From Blastococcus sp. HT6-4 (GTDB lineage Bacteria; Actinomycetota; Actinomycetes; Mycobacteriales; Geodermatophilaceae), in contig NZ_CP155551.1 in NCBI RefSeq assembly GCF_039679125.1, positions 1,426,001 to 1,490,000 on the forward strand: a stretch of 64,000 nucleotides of DNA, in the 5' to 3' direction. This document shows positions 1 to 7,720 of the stretch, in pieces; position 1 is the stretch's first letter; every line of letters starts with the position of its first letter. The notes under the pieces were generated by a model. It had not been told where the DNA came from, did no database searches, and saw nothing but the letters and a program-made list of their open reading frames with translations. The position numbers and the translations under genes are program-made.

Positions 1-1
1 G

Positions 2-604
2 GTCCACGGGGTGCCGGCCGACGACCCGAAGGGCCGGCTGGTGCACCGGCTGGTGCGAGCCGGTGCCGCCCTGTTCGTCGCCCACACGAACGCGGACCGG
101 GCCGCCGACCACGGGGTGAACGCCGCGCTGGCCGCCGTCCTCGGGCTCGCCGACGCCGTGCCGCTGGAGCCGGTGGCCACCGACCCGCGCGCCGGGCTGG
201 GCCGCGTGGGCCGGCTGCCGGAGCCGCTGACCCTGCGGGAGTTCGCCCGGCACGCGGCCGCGGTGCTGCCCGCCACGGCCGGCGGGGTCCGGGCGGCCGG
301 TGACCCCGAGCGGATCGTCCGCACCGTCGCGGTGTGCGGTGGCAGCGGCGGCTCGCTGGTCGGCGCAGCCGCGGCGGCCGGCGCCGACGTGCTGCTCACC
401 AGCGACCTGAAGCACCACCCGGTGTCCGACGCCCTGGCAGTGCCCGGCCCGGCGCTCTGCGACGTGGCGCACTACGCCTCCGAGTGGCCGTGGCTGCCGG
501 TGGCCGCCGAGGTCCTGCGCGGCGACCTGGGCGGCCGGGTGGAGGTCGCGGTCTCGACCCGGCGCACCGACCCCTGGACCTGCCGCGCCGGGGCGCCGGG
601 GTAG
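2..604 (+). CDS. Nif3-like dinuclear metal-centre protein, C-terminal part (5' truncated by window edge)
   Basis: The reading frame is open from the first bases, so the start lies upstream of the window. The visible ~200 residues match the C-terminal half of the Nif3/YbgI family (GTP cyclohydrolase I type 2-like), toroidal hexamers with a two-metal site. Family landmarks are HTNADRA near the start, the glycine-rich CGGSGGSLVGAA loop, and TSDLKHHPVSDA followed by DVAHYASE near the end, which supply metal-binding His/Asp/Glu residues. The biochemical role is not settled for this family. In M. tuberculosis the homologue (Rv2230c) sits beside the zinc-ribbon and RNase H genes found at 3.7-5.5 kb here. 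The gene ends 10 bp from the convergent gene. Confidence 0.9.
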   Translation, partial: VHGVPADDPKGRLVHRLVRAGAALFVAHTNADRAADHGVNAALAAVLGLADAVPLEPVATDPRAGLGRVGRLPEPLTLREFARHAAAVLPATAGGVRAAGDPERIVRTVAVCGGSGGSLVGAAAAAGADVLLTSDLKHHPVSDALAVPGPALCDVAHYASEWPWLPVAAEVLRGDLGGRVEVAVSTRRTDPWTCRAGAPG

Positions 605-614
605 CCGGTCCGGT

Positions 615-1394
615 CTACGCGTGGCCGGCGGCCTTCAGCGCCTGGATGCAGGTGCGCTCGAGGACGCGCTGGCGACGCATGCGGGCGAGCAGCCCGGGCA
701 CCGGCTCCAGCTCACGGGTGGCGGCCGGCCGGACCTCGGTCAGCCGGCCGCCGGAGTACCGGCCGGTGGTGGTGTGCACGGTCCAGCGCTCGACGTCGGG
801 TACCGACAGCTCCTGGCCGATCAGCACGGCCGGTCCGGCGGCCTCCGGAGGTCCGTCGAGCACCGGCAGGGGATCGGCGGACCAGTCGGGGACCCGGACG
901 GTGCGGACGTGCAGGCCGCCGTCGTCGACGCCGAGGACGGCGTCCGCCGGGTCGTCGCGGCGCCCGCCCGGGACGACGTCGACGGGTTCGAGCACGAGCA
1001 CCAGCCGCGGCAGGTACCACCAGTGCTCCCGCCGCAGCATGTGCGAGTCCGCGAGGGCGCGGGACGGGGGGTGCTTGCGGAGCTCCTGGTCCAGCAGTTC
1101 CTCGGAGAACAGCTCGCCGTCGCCGTCCTCGACCAGGGTGAGACGGCCCGTGGCGACCAGCGGCGCCCATCGCGAGCCGGTCAGCCGGGGGTCGGAGAGG
1201 ACCAGCGCCGCGGCGTCGCTCGCGGCGGCCGCGCGGGCGGTGGCCACTTGCGCCCACGGCAGCGCCACCGTCGGCTTCCCGCCCAGGACGAGGGGGACGA
1301 CGCCGATGGCCGCGGGCGGTCCCTCCGGCGTCCGCCATAACAGTTCGGCCACACCGGCCGAGCGAACTGCGGTCTCAGCACTTGTGACGTCCAT
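615..1394 (-). CDS. pyridoxamine 5'-phosphate oxidase-like (FMN-binding split-barrel) protein
   Basis: A 259-residue protein starting at an ATG (MDVTSAE). The central part (LVLSDPRLTGSRWAPL, then LADSHMLRREHWWYLPRLVL) resembles split-barrel flavin/F420-binding proteins of the pyridoxamine phosphate oxidase superfamily that are common in actinobacteria. I cannot assign a substrate. The C-terminal ~100 residues look like an accessory domain and end in a basic stretch with one Cys. It is divergent from cstA with about 63 bp between the starts. The family is assigned by overall pattern rather than a diagnostic motif, so the specific function is open. Confidence 0.75.
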   Translation of the reverse strand: MDVTSAETAVRSAGVAELLWRTPEGPPAAIGVVPLVLGGKPTVALPWAQVATARAAAASDAAALVLSDPRLTGSRWAPLVATGRLTLVEDGDGELFSEELLDQELRKHPPSRALADSHMLRREHWWYLPRLVLVLEPVDVVPGGRRDDPADAVLGVDDGGLHVRTVRVPDWSADPLPVLDGPPEAAGPAVLIGQELSVPDVERWTVHTTTGRYSGGRLTEVRPAATRELEPVPGLLARMRRQRVLERTCIQALKAAGHA

Positions 1395-1457
1395 CGCCTG
1401 GTTGTCTACTCCCCTCGGACGGCGGCGACAGAGCCGCCCTCGGACCAGGGAGTCACC

Positions 1458-3257
1458 GTGCCTGCCTTCGTCGTGGCTGCTGTGGTCGGGGTGCTGTTCT
1501 TCCTCGGCTACCGCTACTACTCCAGCTATCTCGCCCGGAAGGTCTACGCCCTCGACCCGGCGTTCGTCACGCCGGCGCACGAGTTCAACGACGGCAACGA
1601 CTTCGTCCCGACCAACAAGCACGTCTTGTTCGGTCACCACTTCACCTCGGTGGCCGGGGCGGCGCCGATCGTCGGCCCGGCGATCGCGGTCTTCTGGGGC
1701 TGGGGTCCGGCTCTGACGTGGATCGTCCTGGGCACCATCTTCGCCGCCGGCGTGCACGACTTCGGGGCGCTCGCGGTGTCGGTCCGGCACAAGGCGAAGA
1801 GCATCGGCACGCTGGCCGGCGAGGTCATCAACGGCCGGGCCAGGAAGCTGTTCCTGGCCATCATCTTCTTCCTGCTCACGCTGGTGAACGCGGTCTTCGC
1901 CGTGGTCATCGGCAACCTGTTCGTCGCCAACCCGGGTGCGGTCATCCCGATCGTCCTCGAGATCCCGCTCGCCATCGCCATCGGCGTCTACATCTACCGC
2001 ACCCGCTCGTCGGCGTTGATCCCGTCGATCGTCGGCGTCATCGTCCTGTACGCGCTGATCCTCGTGGGCAACGCCTACCCGATCTCCCTCGACGGCCTGG
2101 CCGACGCGCTCGGTGTGGAGCAGACCCGGAACGTCTGGGTGGTGCTGCTGTTCGCCTACACCTGGATCGCCTCGCGCATCCCGGTGTGGGTCCTCCTGCA
2201 GCCGCGTGACTACATCAACAGCCACCAGCTCTTCATCGCCCTCGGTGTCATCGCGCTCGGGGTGATCGTCGGCATGAACACCATCCAGGCGCCGGTGATC
2301 AACGACGTGCCGGAGGGGTCGCCGAGCTTCTTCCCGTTCCTGTTCATCACCATCGCCTGCGGGGCGGTCTCCGGTTTCCACTCCCTGGTCTCGTCGGGGA
2401 CGACGTCCAAGCAGCTGGACAAGGAGACCGACGCCCGCTACGTCGGCTACATGGGGGCCGTCGGCGAGGGCTCGCTGGCGACGGGAGCCGTCCTGGCCGC
2501 CACGGCCGGCGTCGCCGCCTCCCAGGCGGACTGGCAGGCGCTCTACCCGGACTTCGCCACGGCGTCGAGCGGCGCGGTGGGCAACTTCGTCGCCGGCGTG
2601 GCCCAGTTCGCCAACAACATCGCCGTCCCGCTCGACATCGCGACCATCTTCGCCGCCGTCGTCGTGATCAGCTTCGCGGCGACCACGATGGACACCGGCG
2701 TCCGGCTGCAGCGCTACGTCGTCCAGGAGATCGGCGAGCTGCTCAACGTGCGGGCGATCTCGCGCAACCTCACGGTCGCCACCACCATCGCGGTCCTGAT
2801 CCCGCTGGGCATGGCGCTGATCCCGGGTGAGGGCGAGGCCGGCTACACCTTCGGCGTCCTGTGGCAGCTCTTCGGCACCACCAACCAGCTCACCGCCGGT
2901 CTGGCGCTCTCGGTCATCGCGGTGTGGGTGACGCGTCAGGGCCGCAACCCGATCGCGGCCATCATCCCGCTGGTGTTCCTGCTGGTGATGACGACGTGGG
3001 CGCTGATCATCAACCTGGTGAGGTTCGTCGAGAACGACCAGTGGGTGCTGGCTCCGCTGGACGCGCTGATCTTCGTCCTGGCGGTCTGGCTGATCGTGGA
3101 AGCGGCGCTGGCCCTGGTCCAGGCCCGGCGGGAGCGGCCCGCGGTGCCGGTCGACGGCACGGGCACCGGCCCGGAGTCCGTCGTCGCGCGGGCCAACCCC
3201 GACGAGGCCACCTCCGACGTCCCGCTGGGTGGGGCCGACCGGGACGACCGCCGGTGA
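1458..3257 (+). CDS. cstA: carbon starvation protein CstA family transporter
   Basis: A 599-residue multi-pass membrane protein of the CstA family; E. coli members take up peptides or pyruvate during carbon limitation. Recognisable are the N-terminal FLGYRYYSSYLARKVY segment, the conserved NDGNDFVPTNKHVLFGHHF block, GVHDFGALAVSVRHKAKS, the SGFHSLVSSGTTSKQL motif and about 14-16 hydrophobic segments. Length is between the long (~700) and short family forms. The GTG start follows a GGGAG-type ribosome site. The stop overlaps the next small gene by GTGA, so the two are co-transcribed. Cytoplasmic membrane location is expected. Confidence 0.93.
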   Translation: MPAFVVAAVVGVLFFLGYRYYSSYLARKVYALDPAFVTPAHEFNDGNDFVPTNKHVLFGHHFTSVAGAAPIVGPAIAVFWGWGPALTWIVLGTIFAAGVHDFGALAVSVRHKAKSIGTLAGEVINGRARKLFLAIIFFLLTLVNAVFAVVIGNLFVANPGAVIPIVLEIPLAIAIGVYIYRTRSSALIPSIVGVIVLYALILVGNAYPISLDGLADALGVEQTRNVWVVLLFAYTWIASRIPVWVLLQPRDYINSHQLFIALGVIALGVIVGMNTIQAPVINDVPEGSPSFFPFLFITIACGAVSGFHSLVSSGTTSKQLDKETDARYVGYMGAVGEGSLATGAVLAATAGVAASQADWQALYPDFATASSGAVGNFVAGVAQFANNIAVPLDIATIFAAVVVISFAATTMDTGVRLQRYVVQEIGELLNVRAISRNLTVATTIAVLIPLGMALIPGEGEAGYTFGVLWQLFGTTNQLTAGLALSVIAVWVTRQGRNPIAAIIPLVFLLVMTTWALIINLVRFVENDQWVLAPLDALIFVLAVWLIVEAALALVQARRERPAVPVDGTGTGPESVVARANPDEATSDVPLGGADRDDRR

Positions 3258-3658
3258 CCTCCCGCGTCGTCCTCGTCCGCGGCCCCCGGGCCGCGGGCGG
3301 GGGCGGCGGCTGCTGCAGCGGCGACGTGAGGCCGTTCGACGAGGGCGGTTCGCACTGCCACGCACCGCGGGACGGCGGCGACGAGGGCGTCGCCCCGGTG
3401 TACCGCGCGCTGCGTGCGGCGCTCCCGGACGACGTCGCCATCGAGATCGTCTCGCCGTCGAACTGGCTCTGGCTGGTGCCGGAGCTGGTGCGGGGCGGCC
3501 GTCGGCGAGGCCTGCGCGGCCCGGCGCTCCGGCGTTCGGTGCGCGCCGGGATGGCGGTCGAGTCCCTGATCGTCGACGGCGCGGTGCTCGCCTCCGGCCG
3601 GCTCCCGGCCCCCGCCGCGGCGGTCGCCGCGGTGGAGGCCGAACTGGCCCTGCGGTGA
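3254..3658 (+). CDS. small Cys/His-containing protein translationally coupled to cstA
   Basis: A 134-residue protein whose GTG start lies inside the cstA stop (GTGA overlap), implying translational coupling. The N-terminus carries a GGGGGCCSGD segment followed by GGSHCH, that is two adjacent Cys, a third Cys and His residues within ~30 positions, a plausible metal or redox site. The C-terminal half (ESLIVDGAVLASGRLP) resembles the last strands of thioredoxin-like folds. In enterobacteria cstA is followed by the unrelated YbdD, so this is a different partner. No family is recognised with confidence; a redox or metal-sensing accessory of the transporter is only inferred. Confidence 0.7.
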   Translation: MTSRVVLVRGPRAAGGGGGCCSGDVRPFDEGGSHCHAPRDGGDEGVAPVYRALRAALPDDVAIEIVSPSNWLWLVPELVRGGRRRGLRGPALRRSVRAGMAVESLIVDGAVLASGRLPAPAAAVAAVEAELALR

Positions 3659-3718
3659 GCCGGCCACCGGGCGACCGACCCGCGCGGGGCAGGGGTGGTG
3701 CGCAGGTAGGTTGAGCGC

Positions 3719-4459
3719 GTGAAGGCCGACCATTTCGAGCAGCAGAAGCTTCTGGAGCTGGCAGCGGAGGACGTCGCGCTCACCCAGCTCGCGCACCGCC
3801 GGCGGACGCTGCCGGAGGCGGTCGCCGTCGAGTCCGCCGCCGAGGCGGAGCGGACGCTGGCCGACGACGCCGTCCGGGCCGAGACCGCGGCGCGGGACCT
3901 GCAGCGCGAGGTGAAGCGGCTGGAGGCGGACGTCGAGACCGTGCGGGCGCGCGCGGCCAAGGACCAGAAGCTGCTCGACTCCGGCAGCGTCTCGCCCAAG
4001 CAGATGACCGACCTGCAGCACGAGATGCAGTCCCTGGCGCGTCGTCAGTCGGACCTGGAGGACCAGGAGCTCGAGCTGATGGAGAGCCTGGAGACCGCCG
4101 AGGCCGCGCTCCGGGAGGCGCAGGCGGGCCGGGACGAGGCGCGTGCCGCGCTGGGGCGGGCCGAGCAGCTCCGCGACGACGCGCTGGCCGACATCGCCGA
4201 CAGCACCACCCGGCACGAGGCCGCGCGGGCCGCCGTCGCCGGGGGCATCTCGGGGCCGCTGCTGAGCCTGTACGAGCGGATCCGCACCCAGACGGGCGCC
4301 ACGGGTGCGGCGATGCTCAAGGCCCGGCAGTGCCAGGGGTGCCGGATCGAGCTGAACGGCCGGGAGCTCGCCGCCGTGCGCAACGCCGACCCGCACGAGG
4401 TGGTCCGCTGCGAGAACTGCGGGCGGATCCTGGTGCGCACCGCCGAGTCCGGGCTGTGA
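3719..4459 (+). CDS. coiled-coil C4 zinc-ribbon protein (DUF164/CT398-like)
   Basis: A 246-residue protein: residues ~1-175 form a long charged, heptad-like coiled-coil hairpin, and the C-terminus is a four-cysteine zinc ribbon with CQGC and CENC about 33 residues apart. This is the layout of the DUF164 family, homologous to Rv2229c. Family members are proposed nucleic-acid or secretion-associated adaptors, without a settled function. The GTG start is at the end of a short leader, and the stop overlaps the RNase H gene (GTGA), matching the conserved Nif3/DUF164/RNase H neighbourhood of actinobacteria. Confidence 0.9.
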   Translation: MKADHFEQQKLLELAAEDVALTQLAHRRRTLPEAVAVESAAEAERTLADDAVRAETAARDLQREVKRLEADVETVRARAAKDQKLLDSGSVSPKQMTDLQHEMQSLARRQSDLEDQELELMESLETAEAALREAQAGRDEARAALGRAEQLRDDALADIADSTTRHEAARAAVAGGISGPLLSLYERIRTQTGATGAAMLKARQCQGCRIELNGRELAAVRNADPHEVVRCENCGRILVRTAESGL

Positions 4460-5550
4460 CCCGGCGGTTCGTCGTCGAGGCCGACGGCGGGTCCCGGGGC
4501 AACCCCGGGCCGGCCGGCTACGGCGCGTTGGTGCGCGATGCGGAGACCGGGCGGGTGCTGGCCGAGCGGGCGGCGTCGGTCGGCCGGGCCACGAACAACG
4601 TCGCCGAGTACGGCGGCCTGGTGGCCGGGCTGCAGGCGGCGCTGGATCTCGACGCGTCCGCCCAGGTGGAGGTCCGGATGGACTCCAAGCTCGTGGTCGA
4701 GCAGATGTCGGGCCGCTGGAAGATCAAGCACCCCGACATGCAGCAGCTGGCGCTCCAGGCCCAGCAGATCGCCCGCAAGCTGGGCGGGGTGCGCTACACC
4801 TGGGTGCCGCGGGCCCAGAACGGCGCGGCTGACGCGCTGGCCAACAGCGCGATGGACGGCAGGCCGGTCCACCGCGACGCCGCCGCCGAACCCACGGTCG
4901 CCGAGGACGACGTCCAGCCGGTGCGCGAGCCGGCGCCGGTGGTCACCACGGTGACCCACCTGCTGCGCCACGGGCAGACGGAGCACACGCCCGAACGCCG
5001 GTTCAGCGGCCGCAACGACCTTCCCCTGTCGCGCACCGGCCGGGCCGAGGCCGAGGCGGCGGGGGAGCGCGCTGCCCAGCTGGGCATCGAGGTGGTCGTC
5101 GCGTCGCCGCTGCGGCGGACGCGGGAGACCGCGGAGATCGTGGCCGCGCGGCTCGGCCTGCCGGTCGAGTTCGACGACGACCTCCGGGAACTGGACTTCG
5201 GTGACCTCGAGGGGCTGACCTTCGACGAGGCCCGTGCCCGGCACCCGCTCGCGGTGCGCCGGTTCATGGCCGACGTGACGGTCGCGGCACCCGGCGGCGA
5301 ATCGATCGCCGACGTGAGCACGCGGCTGGCCGGCGCCCGGCGGCGGATCCTCACCCGGCACGCGGGGAGGACCGTGCTGGTCGTCAGCCACGTGACGCCG
5401 ATCAAGCTCCTGCTGGCGGCCGGGCTGGGGACCGGCGACGACGTGGTCCATCGAGTGTTCCTGGAGGCGGCGTCGCTGTGCACTGTCGCGTGGAGTTCCG
5501 ACGGCCGGGCGTCGGTGCGCCTGGTGAACGACACCGCGCACCTGCGCTGA
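4456..5550 (+). CDS. bifunctional RNase HI / phosphoglycerate mutase-like acid phosphatase
   Basis: A 364-residue two-domain protein like M. tuberculosis Rv2228c. Residues ~1-135 are RNase HI, which cleaves RNA in RNA-DNA hybrids; catalytic acidic residues appear in EADGGSRGNPG, NNVAEYGGL, RMDSKLVVEQ and NGAADALAN. After a ~40-residue linker, residues ~170-360 are a histidine phosphatase domain with the LLRHGQTEH phosphohistidine motif, SPLRRTRETAE and VVSHVTPIK. In mycobacteria the second domain has acid phosphatase activity and is CobC-like (alpha-ribazole phosphatase), linking it to cobalamin synthesis. GTG start overlaps the zinc-ribbon gene stop. Confidence 0.95.
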   Translation: MTRRFVVEADGGSRGNPGPAGYGALVRDAETGRVLAERAASVGRATNNVAEYGGLVAGLQAALDLDASAQVEVRMDSKLVVEQMSGRWKIKHPDMQQLALQAQQIARKLGGVRYTWVPRAQNGAADALANSAMDGRPVHRDAAAEPTVAEDDVQPVREPAPVVTTVTHLLRHGQTEHTPERRFSGRNDLPLSRTGRAEAEAAGERAAQLGIEVVVASPLRRTRETAEIVAARLGLPVEFDDDLRELDFGDLEGLTFDEARARHPLAVRRFMADVTVAAPGGESIADVSTRLAGARRRILTRHAGRTVLVVSHVTPIKLLLAAGLGTGDDVVHRVFLEAASLCTVAWSSDGRASVRLVNDTAHLR

Positions 5551-5562
5551 GGCGGTTCCGGG

Positions 5563-5796
5563 ATGGCGAAGCGGGCGATGGCGTGGGCGGTGGGCGTGAC
5601 GCTGGCCGCGTTCGGCCTCCCGGTGCTGCTCCAGGTCGGGCGCGGTGGCGGCGGGGACGTCCTGCTCCCGCCGGCGGGTGAGCTGGGAATCCTGGCCCTC
5701 TCGGTGGTCCTCGTGTTCGGGCTGACGTTCCTGGTCGCCTACGGGGTGCAGCGGTGGAACCGGAGACGGGCTGGTCAGACCCGGGTGAACAGGTAG
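5563..5796 (+). CDS. small two-helix membrane protein, unknown function
   Basis: A 77-residue protein 12 bp downstream of the RNase H gene, probably in the same transcript. It has a hydrophobic segment at residues ~5-25, a glycine-rich link, a second hydrophobic segment at ~40-64 and a basic C-terminal tail (QRWNRRR), so both ends are likely cytoplasmic. Its last 22 bases overlap the convergent TauE gene. I recognise no family. Confidence 0.65.
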   Translation: MAKRAMAWAVGVTLAAFGLPVLLQVGRGGGGDVLLPPAGELGILALSVVLVFGLTFLVAYGVQRWNRRRAGQTRVNR

Positions 5797-6530
5797 ACCG
5801 AGACCGCGACGCCGAAGGTCACGATCACCACCCGCAGCAGGGTCGCGGGGATGCGGGTGGCGATGCGGGCGCCCAGGAACCCGCCGACCAGGCCGGCCGG
5901 GGCGGCCACGGCGACGACCACCCAGTCGACCGGGCCGAAGAGCCCGAAGACCACCAGGGTGACGGTGGCGGTGACGGCGGAGAGCGCCGACTTGAGCGCG
6001 TTGGCCAGCTTGATCCGTTGCAGGCCGATGCCCAGCACGCCCACGAGGATGACCCCGAGCGCGCCCCCGAAGTAGCCCCCGTAGGCCGTGGCGAAGAAGA
6101 GCACCACGTACAGCCACCCCGGGTCGCGGCCGGGCTCGGCGGCGTCGACGCCGGACAGCCGCCGGGTGATCACGGGCTGGACGGCCAGCAGCAGACTGGC
6201 CAGCAGCACCAGGACCGGGACGAGGACGTCGAAGGCGTCCGACGGCGTGGTGAGCAGCAGGACGCTGCCGGCGAGGCCGCCGAGCACCGCCACCGCGCCG
6301 AACCGGAGGAGCCGCCGACGCTGGCCGGCGTACTCCGGGCGGAACCCGGCGACGCCGCCGAGATACCCGGGCCACTGCGCCAGCGAGTTGGTGACGTTCG
6401 CCGCCACCGTGCCCAGGCCGAGCGCCACGAGGGTGGGGAAGAGGATCAGCGAGCCACCGCCGGCGATGGAGTTGACGGCTCCCGCGAGAAGCGCGACGCC
6501 GGCCACGATGAGCAGCTCGGCGGCGGACAC
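5775..6530 (-). CDS. TauE/SafE family permease (sulfite/anion exporter-like)
   Basis: A 251-residue membrane protein with 7-8 hydrophobic segments. The N-terminal GAVNSIAGGGSLILFPTL motif, with its Ala-Gly-Gly-Gly turn, and the repeated FATAYGGYFGGALGVILV motif in the second half are typical of the TauE/SafE (UPF0721) family, which exports sulfite, sulfoacetate or other organic anions. I chose the GTG at 6530 (VSAAELL) because the reading frame before it has no better start and the gene is divergent from the one starting at 6555. Substrate unknown. Confidence 0.88.
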   Translation of the reverse strand: MSAAELLIVAGVALLAGAVNSIAGGGSLILFPTLVALGLGTVAANVTNSLAQWPGYLGGVAGFRPEYAGQRRRLLRFGAVAVLGGLAGSVLLLTTPSDAFDVLVPVLVLLASLLLAVQPVITRRLSGVDAAEPGRDPGWLYVVLFFATAYGGYFGGALGVILVGVLGIGLQRIKLANALKSALSAVTATVTLVVFGLFGPVDWVVVAVAAPAGLVGGFLGARIATRIPATLLRVVIVTFGVAVSVYLFTRV

Positions 6531-6554
6531 GAGCGGTGACCCTACGGTGGACCC

Positions 6555-6914
6555 ATGCGGAAGCCGGGGAACGCGACGTGGCTGGCTGCCCTGCTGGGCG
6601 GCTCCGGGGGGCTGCACCTGGTCCGGCCGCGCACGTACGAGTGGCTGGTGCCACCGGAGCTCGGCGACGCCCGGGCGTGGGTGGTGGCCTCCGGCGTCGC
6701 CGAGATCGGGACGGCGGCGCTGCTGGCCGCGCCGGCCACCCGCCGGGCCGGGGGCTGGGCCGCCGCGGGCCTGCTGCTCGCGTTCGTGCCGGCGCACCTG
6801 CACACGTTCCGGGTGATCCCGCGCGAGGCGCTGCCGCTGGCGGTGGCCACGCTCCGGCTGCCGCTGCAGGCGCCGATGGTCGCCGCCGCACTCCGGGTCG
6901 CCCGCGGACGCTGA
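6555..6914 (+). CDS. small DoxX-like membrane protein
   Basis: A 119-residue protein with about four hydrophobic segments. The opening GGSGGLHLVRPRTYEWLVP and the AEIGTAALLAAP and LPLQAPMV segments resemble short DoxX/DUF4267-type membrane proteins of actinobacteria. No catalytic motif is seen. It starts with ATG 24 bp from the divergent TauE start and is followed after 26 bp by the PIG-L gene, with which it may be co-transcribed. Confidence 0.75.
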   Translation: MRKPGNATWLAALLGGSGGLHLVRPRTYEWLVPPELGDARAWVVASGVAEIGTAALLAAPATRRAGGWAAAGLLLAFVPAHLHTFRVIPREALPLAVATLRLPLQAPMVAAALRVARGR

Positions 6915-6940
6915 CCCCGTCGTCGCGGCAGACTGCGCCC

Positions 6941-7660
6941 ATGCCGACGAGTCCCCTGCCCGACGACTGGCAGCGCGCCCTGGTGATCGCCGCTCACCCC
7001 GACGACATCGAGTACGGCCTCGCGGCCGCCGTCGCCGTCTGGACATCAGCCGGCAAGGAGGTGCACTACCTGCTGGCCACCCGCGGGGAGGCGGGGATGG
7101 CCGGCGTGCCTCCCGAGGAGGCCGGGCCACTGCGCGAGGAGGAGGAGCGGCGGTCGGCCGCCGTCGTCGGGGTCGGCGAGGTCGAGTTCCTCGATCACCG
7201 GGACGGCGTGCTGGTGGCCGGCCCCGAGCTGCGCCGCGACCTGGCCGCGGCGATCCGGCGGCACCGGCCGGAGCTGGTCGTCACCGGCTACTTCGGTGCC
7301 ACGTGGACGCCGCCCGGTGTCTCCCCGGCCTCCGTGAACTCCGCGGACCACCGGGCGCTGGGGCAGTCGGTGATCGACGCGGTGGCCGACGCCGGGAACG
7401 AGTGGATCTTCCCCGACCTCGCGGAGGAGCGGTGGAGCGATGTGCGGTACATCGCCGTGGGCGAGCTGGTCGACCCGCCGCACGAGGTGGACGTCAGCGG
7501 CGTGGTGGACCTGGCCGTGGCATCGCTGTCCGAGCACCGGCGGTACCTGGAGCTGCTGTCGGACGACCCGGTCGAGGAACAGGCCCGGCAGATCGTCGAC
7601 ATGTCCACGCTGACGGAGGACGGACGTCGCCGGGTGGGCTTCCGGCTCTACTGGGGGTAG
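6941..7660 (+). CDS. PIG-L family zinc deacetylase
   Basis: A 239-residue LmbE/PIG-L protein. The metal-binding AHPDD motif is at residues ~19-23, with the later SADHRALG motif providing the other zinc-binding His. PIG-L enzymes remove N-acetyl groups from sugar conjugates; actinobacterial relatives include MshB and Mca of mycothiol metabolism. This one is shorter than MshB (~300 residues) and lacks context with mycothiol genes, so substrate is open. The ATG is preceded by only a weak ribosome site. A strong hairpin follows the stop. Confidence 0.9.
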   Translation: MPTSPLPDDWQRALVIAAHPDDIEYGLAAAVAVWTSAGKEVHYLLATRGEAGMAGVPPEEAGPLREEEERRSAAVVGVGEVEFLDHRDGVLVAGPELRRDLAAAIRRHRPELVVTGYFGATWTPPGVSPASVNSADHRALGQSVIDAVADAGNEWIFPDLAEERWSDVRYIAVGELVDPPHEVDVSGVVDLAVASLSEHRRYLELLSDDPVEEQARQIVDMSTLTEDGRRRVGFRLYWG

Positions 7661-7673
7661 CCGACGCCGCCGG

Positions 7674-7694
7674 CCTCGCCCGCAGCGGGCGAGG
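7674..7694. terminator. hairpin terminator between convergent genes
   Basis: CCTCGCCC pairs with GGGCGAGG around a five-base loop (GCAGC), 14 bp after the PIG-L stop and before the end of the convergent HNH gene. No U-run follows, as is usual in high-GC actinobacteria. Confidence 0.65.
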
Positions 7695-7720
7695 TCGGCG
7701 AGAGCTGGTCACCGGAGGGC

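Noticed and set aside
615-3365. Long minus-strand open frame across cstA
   Set aside because: It is the shadow of cstA and of the real 615-1394 gene: repetitive Arg/Asp/Gly composition, no family match, and the plus strand has a perfect CstA.
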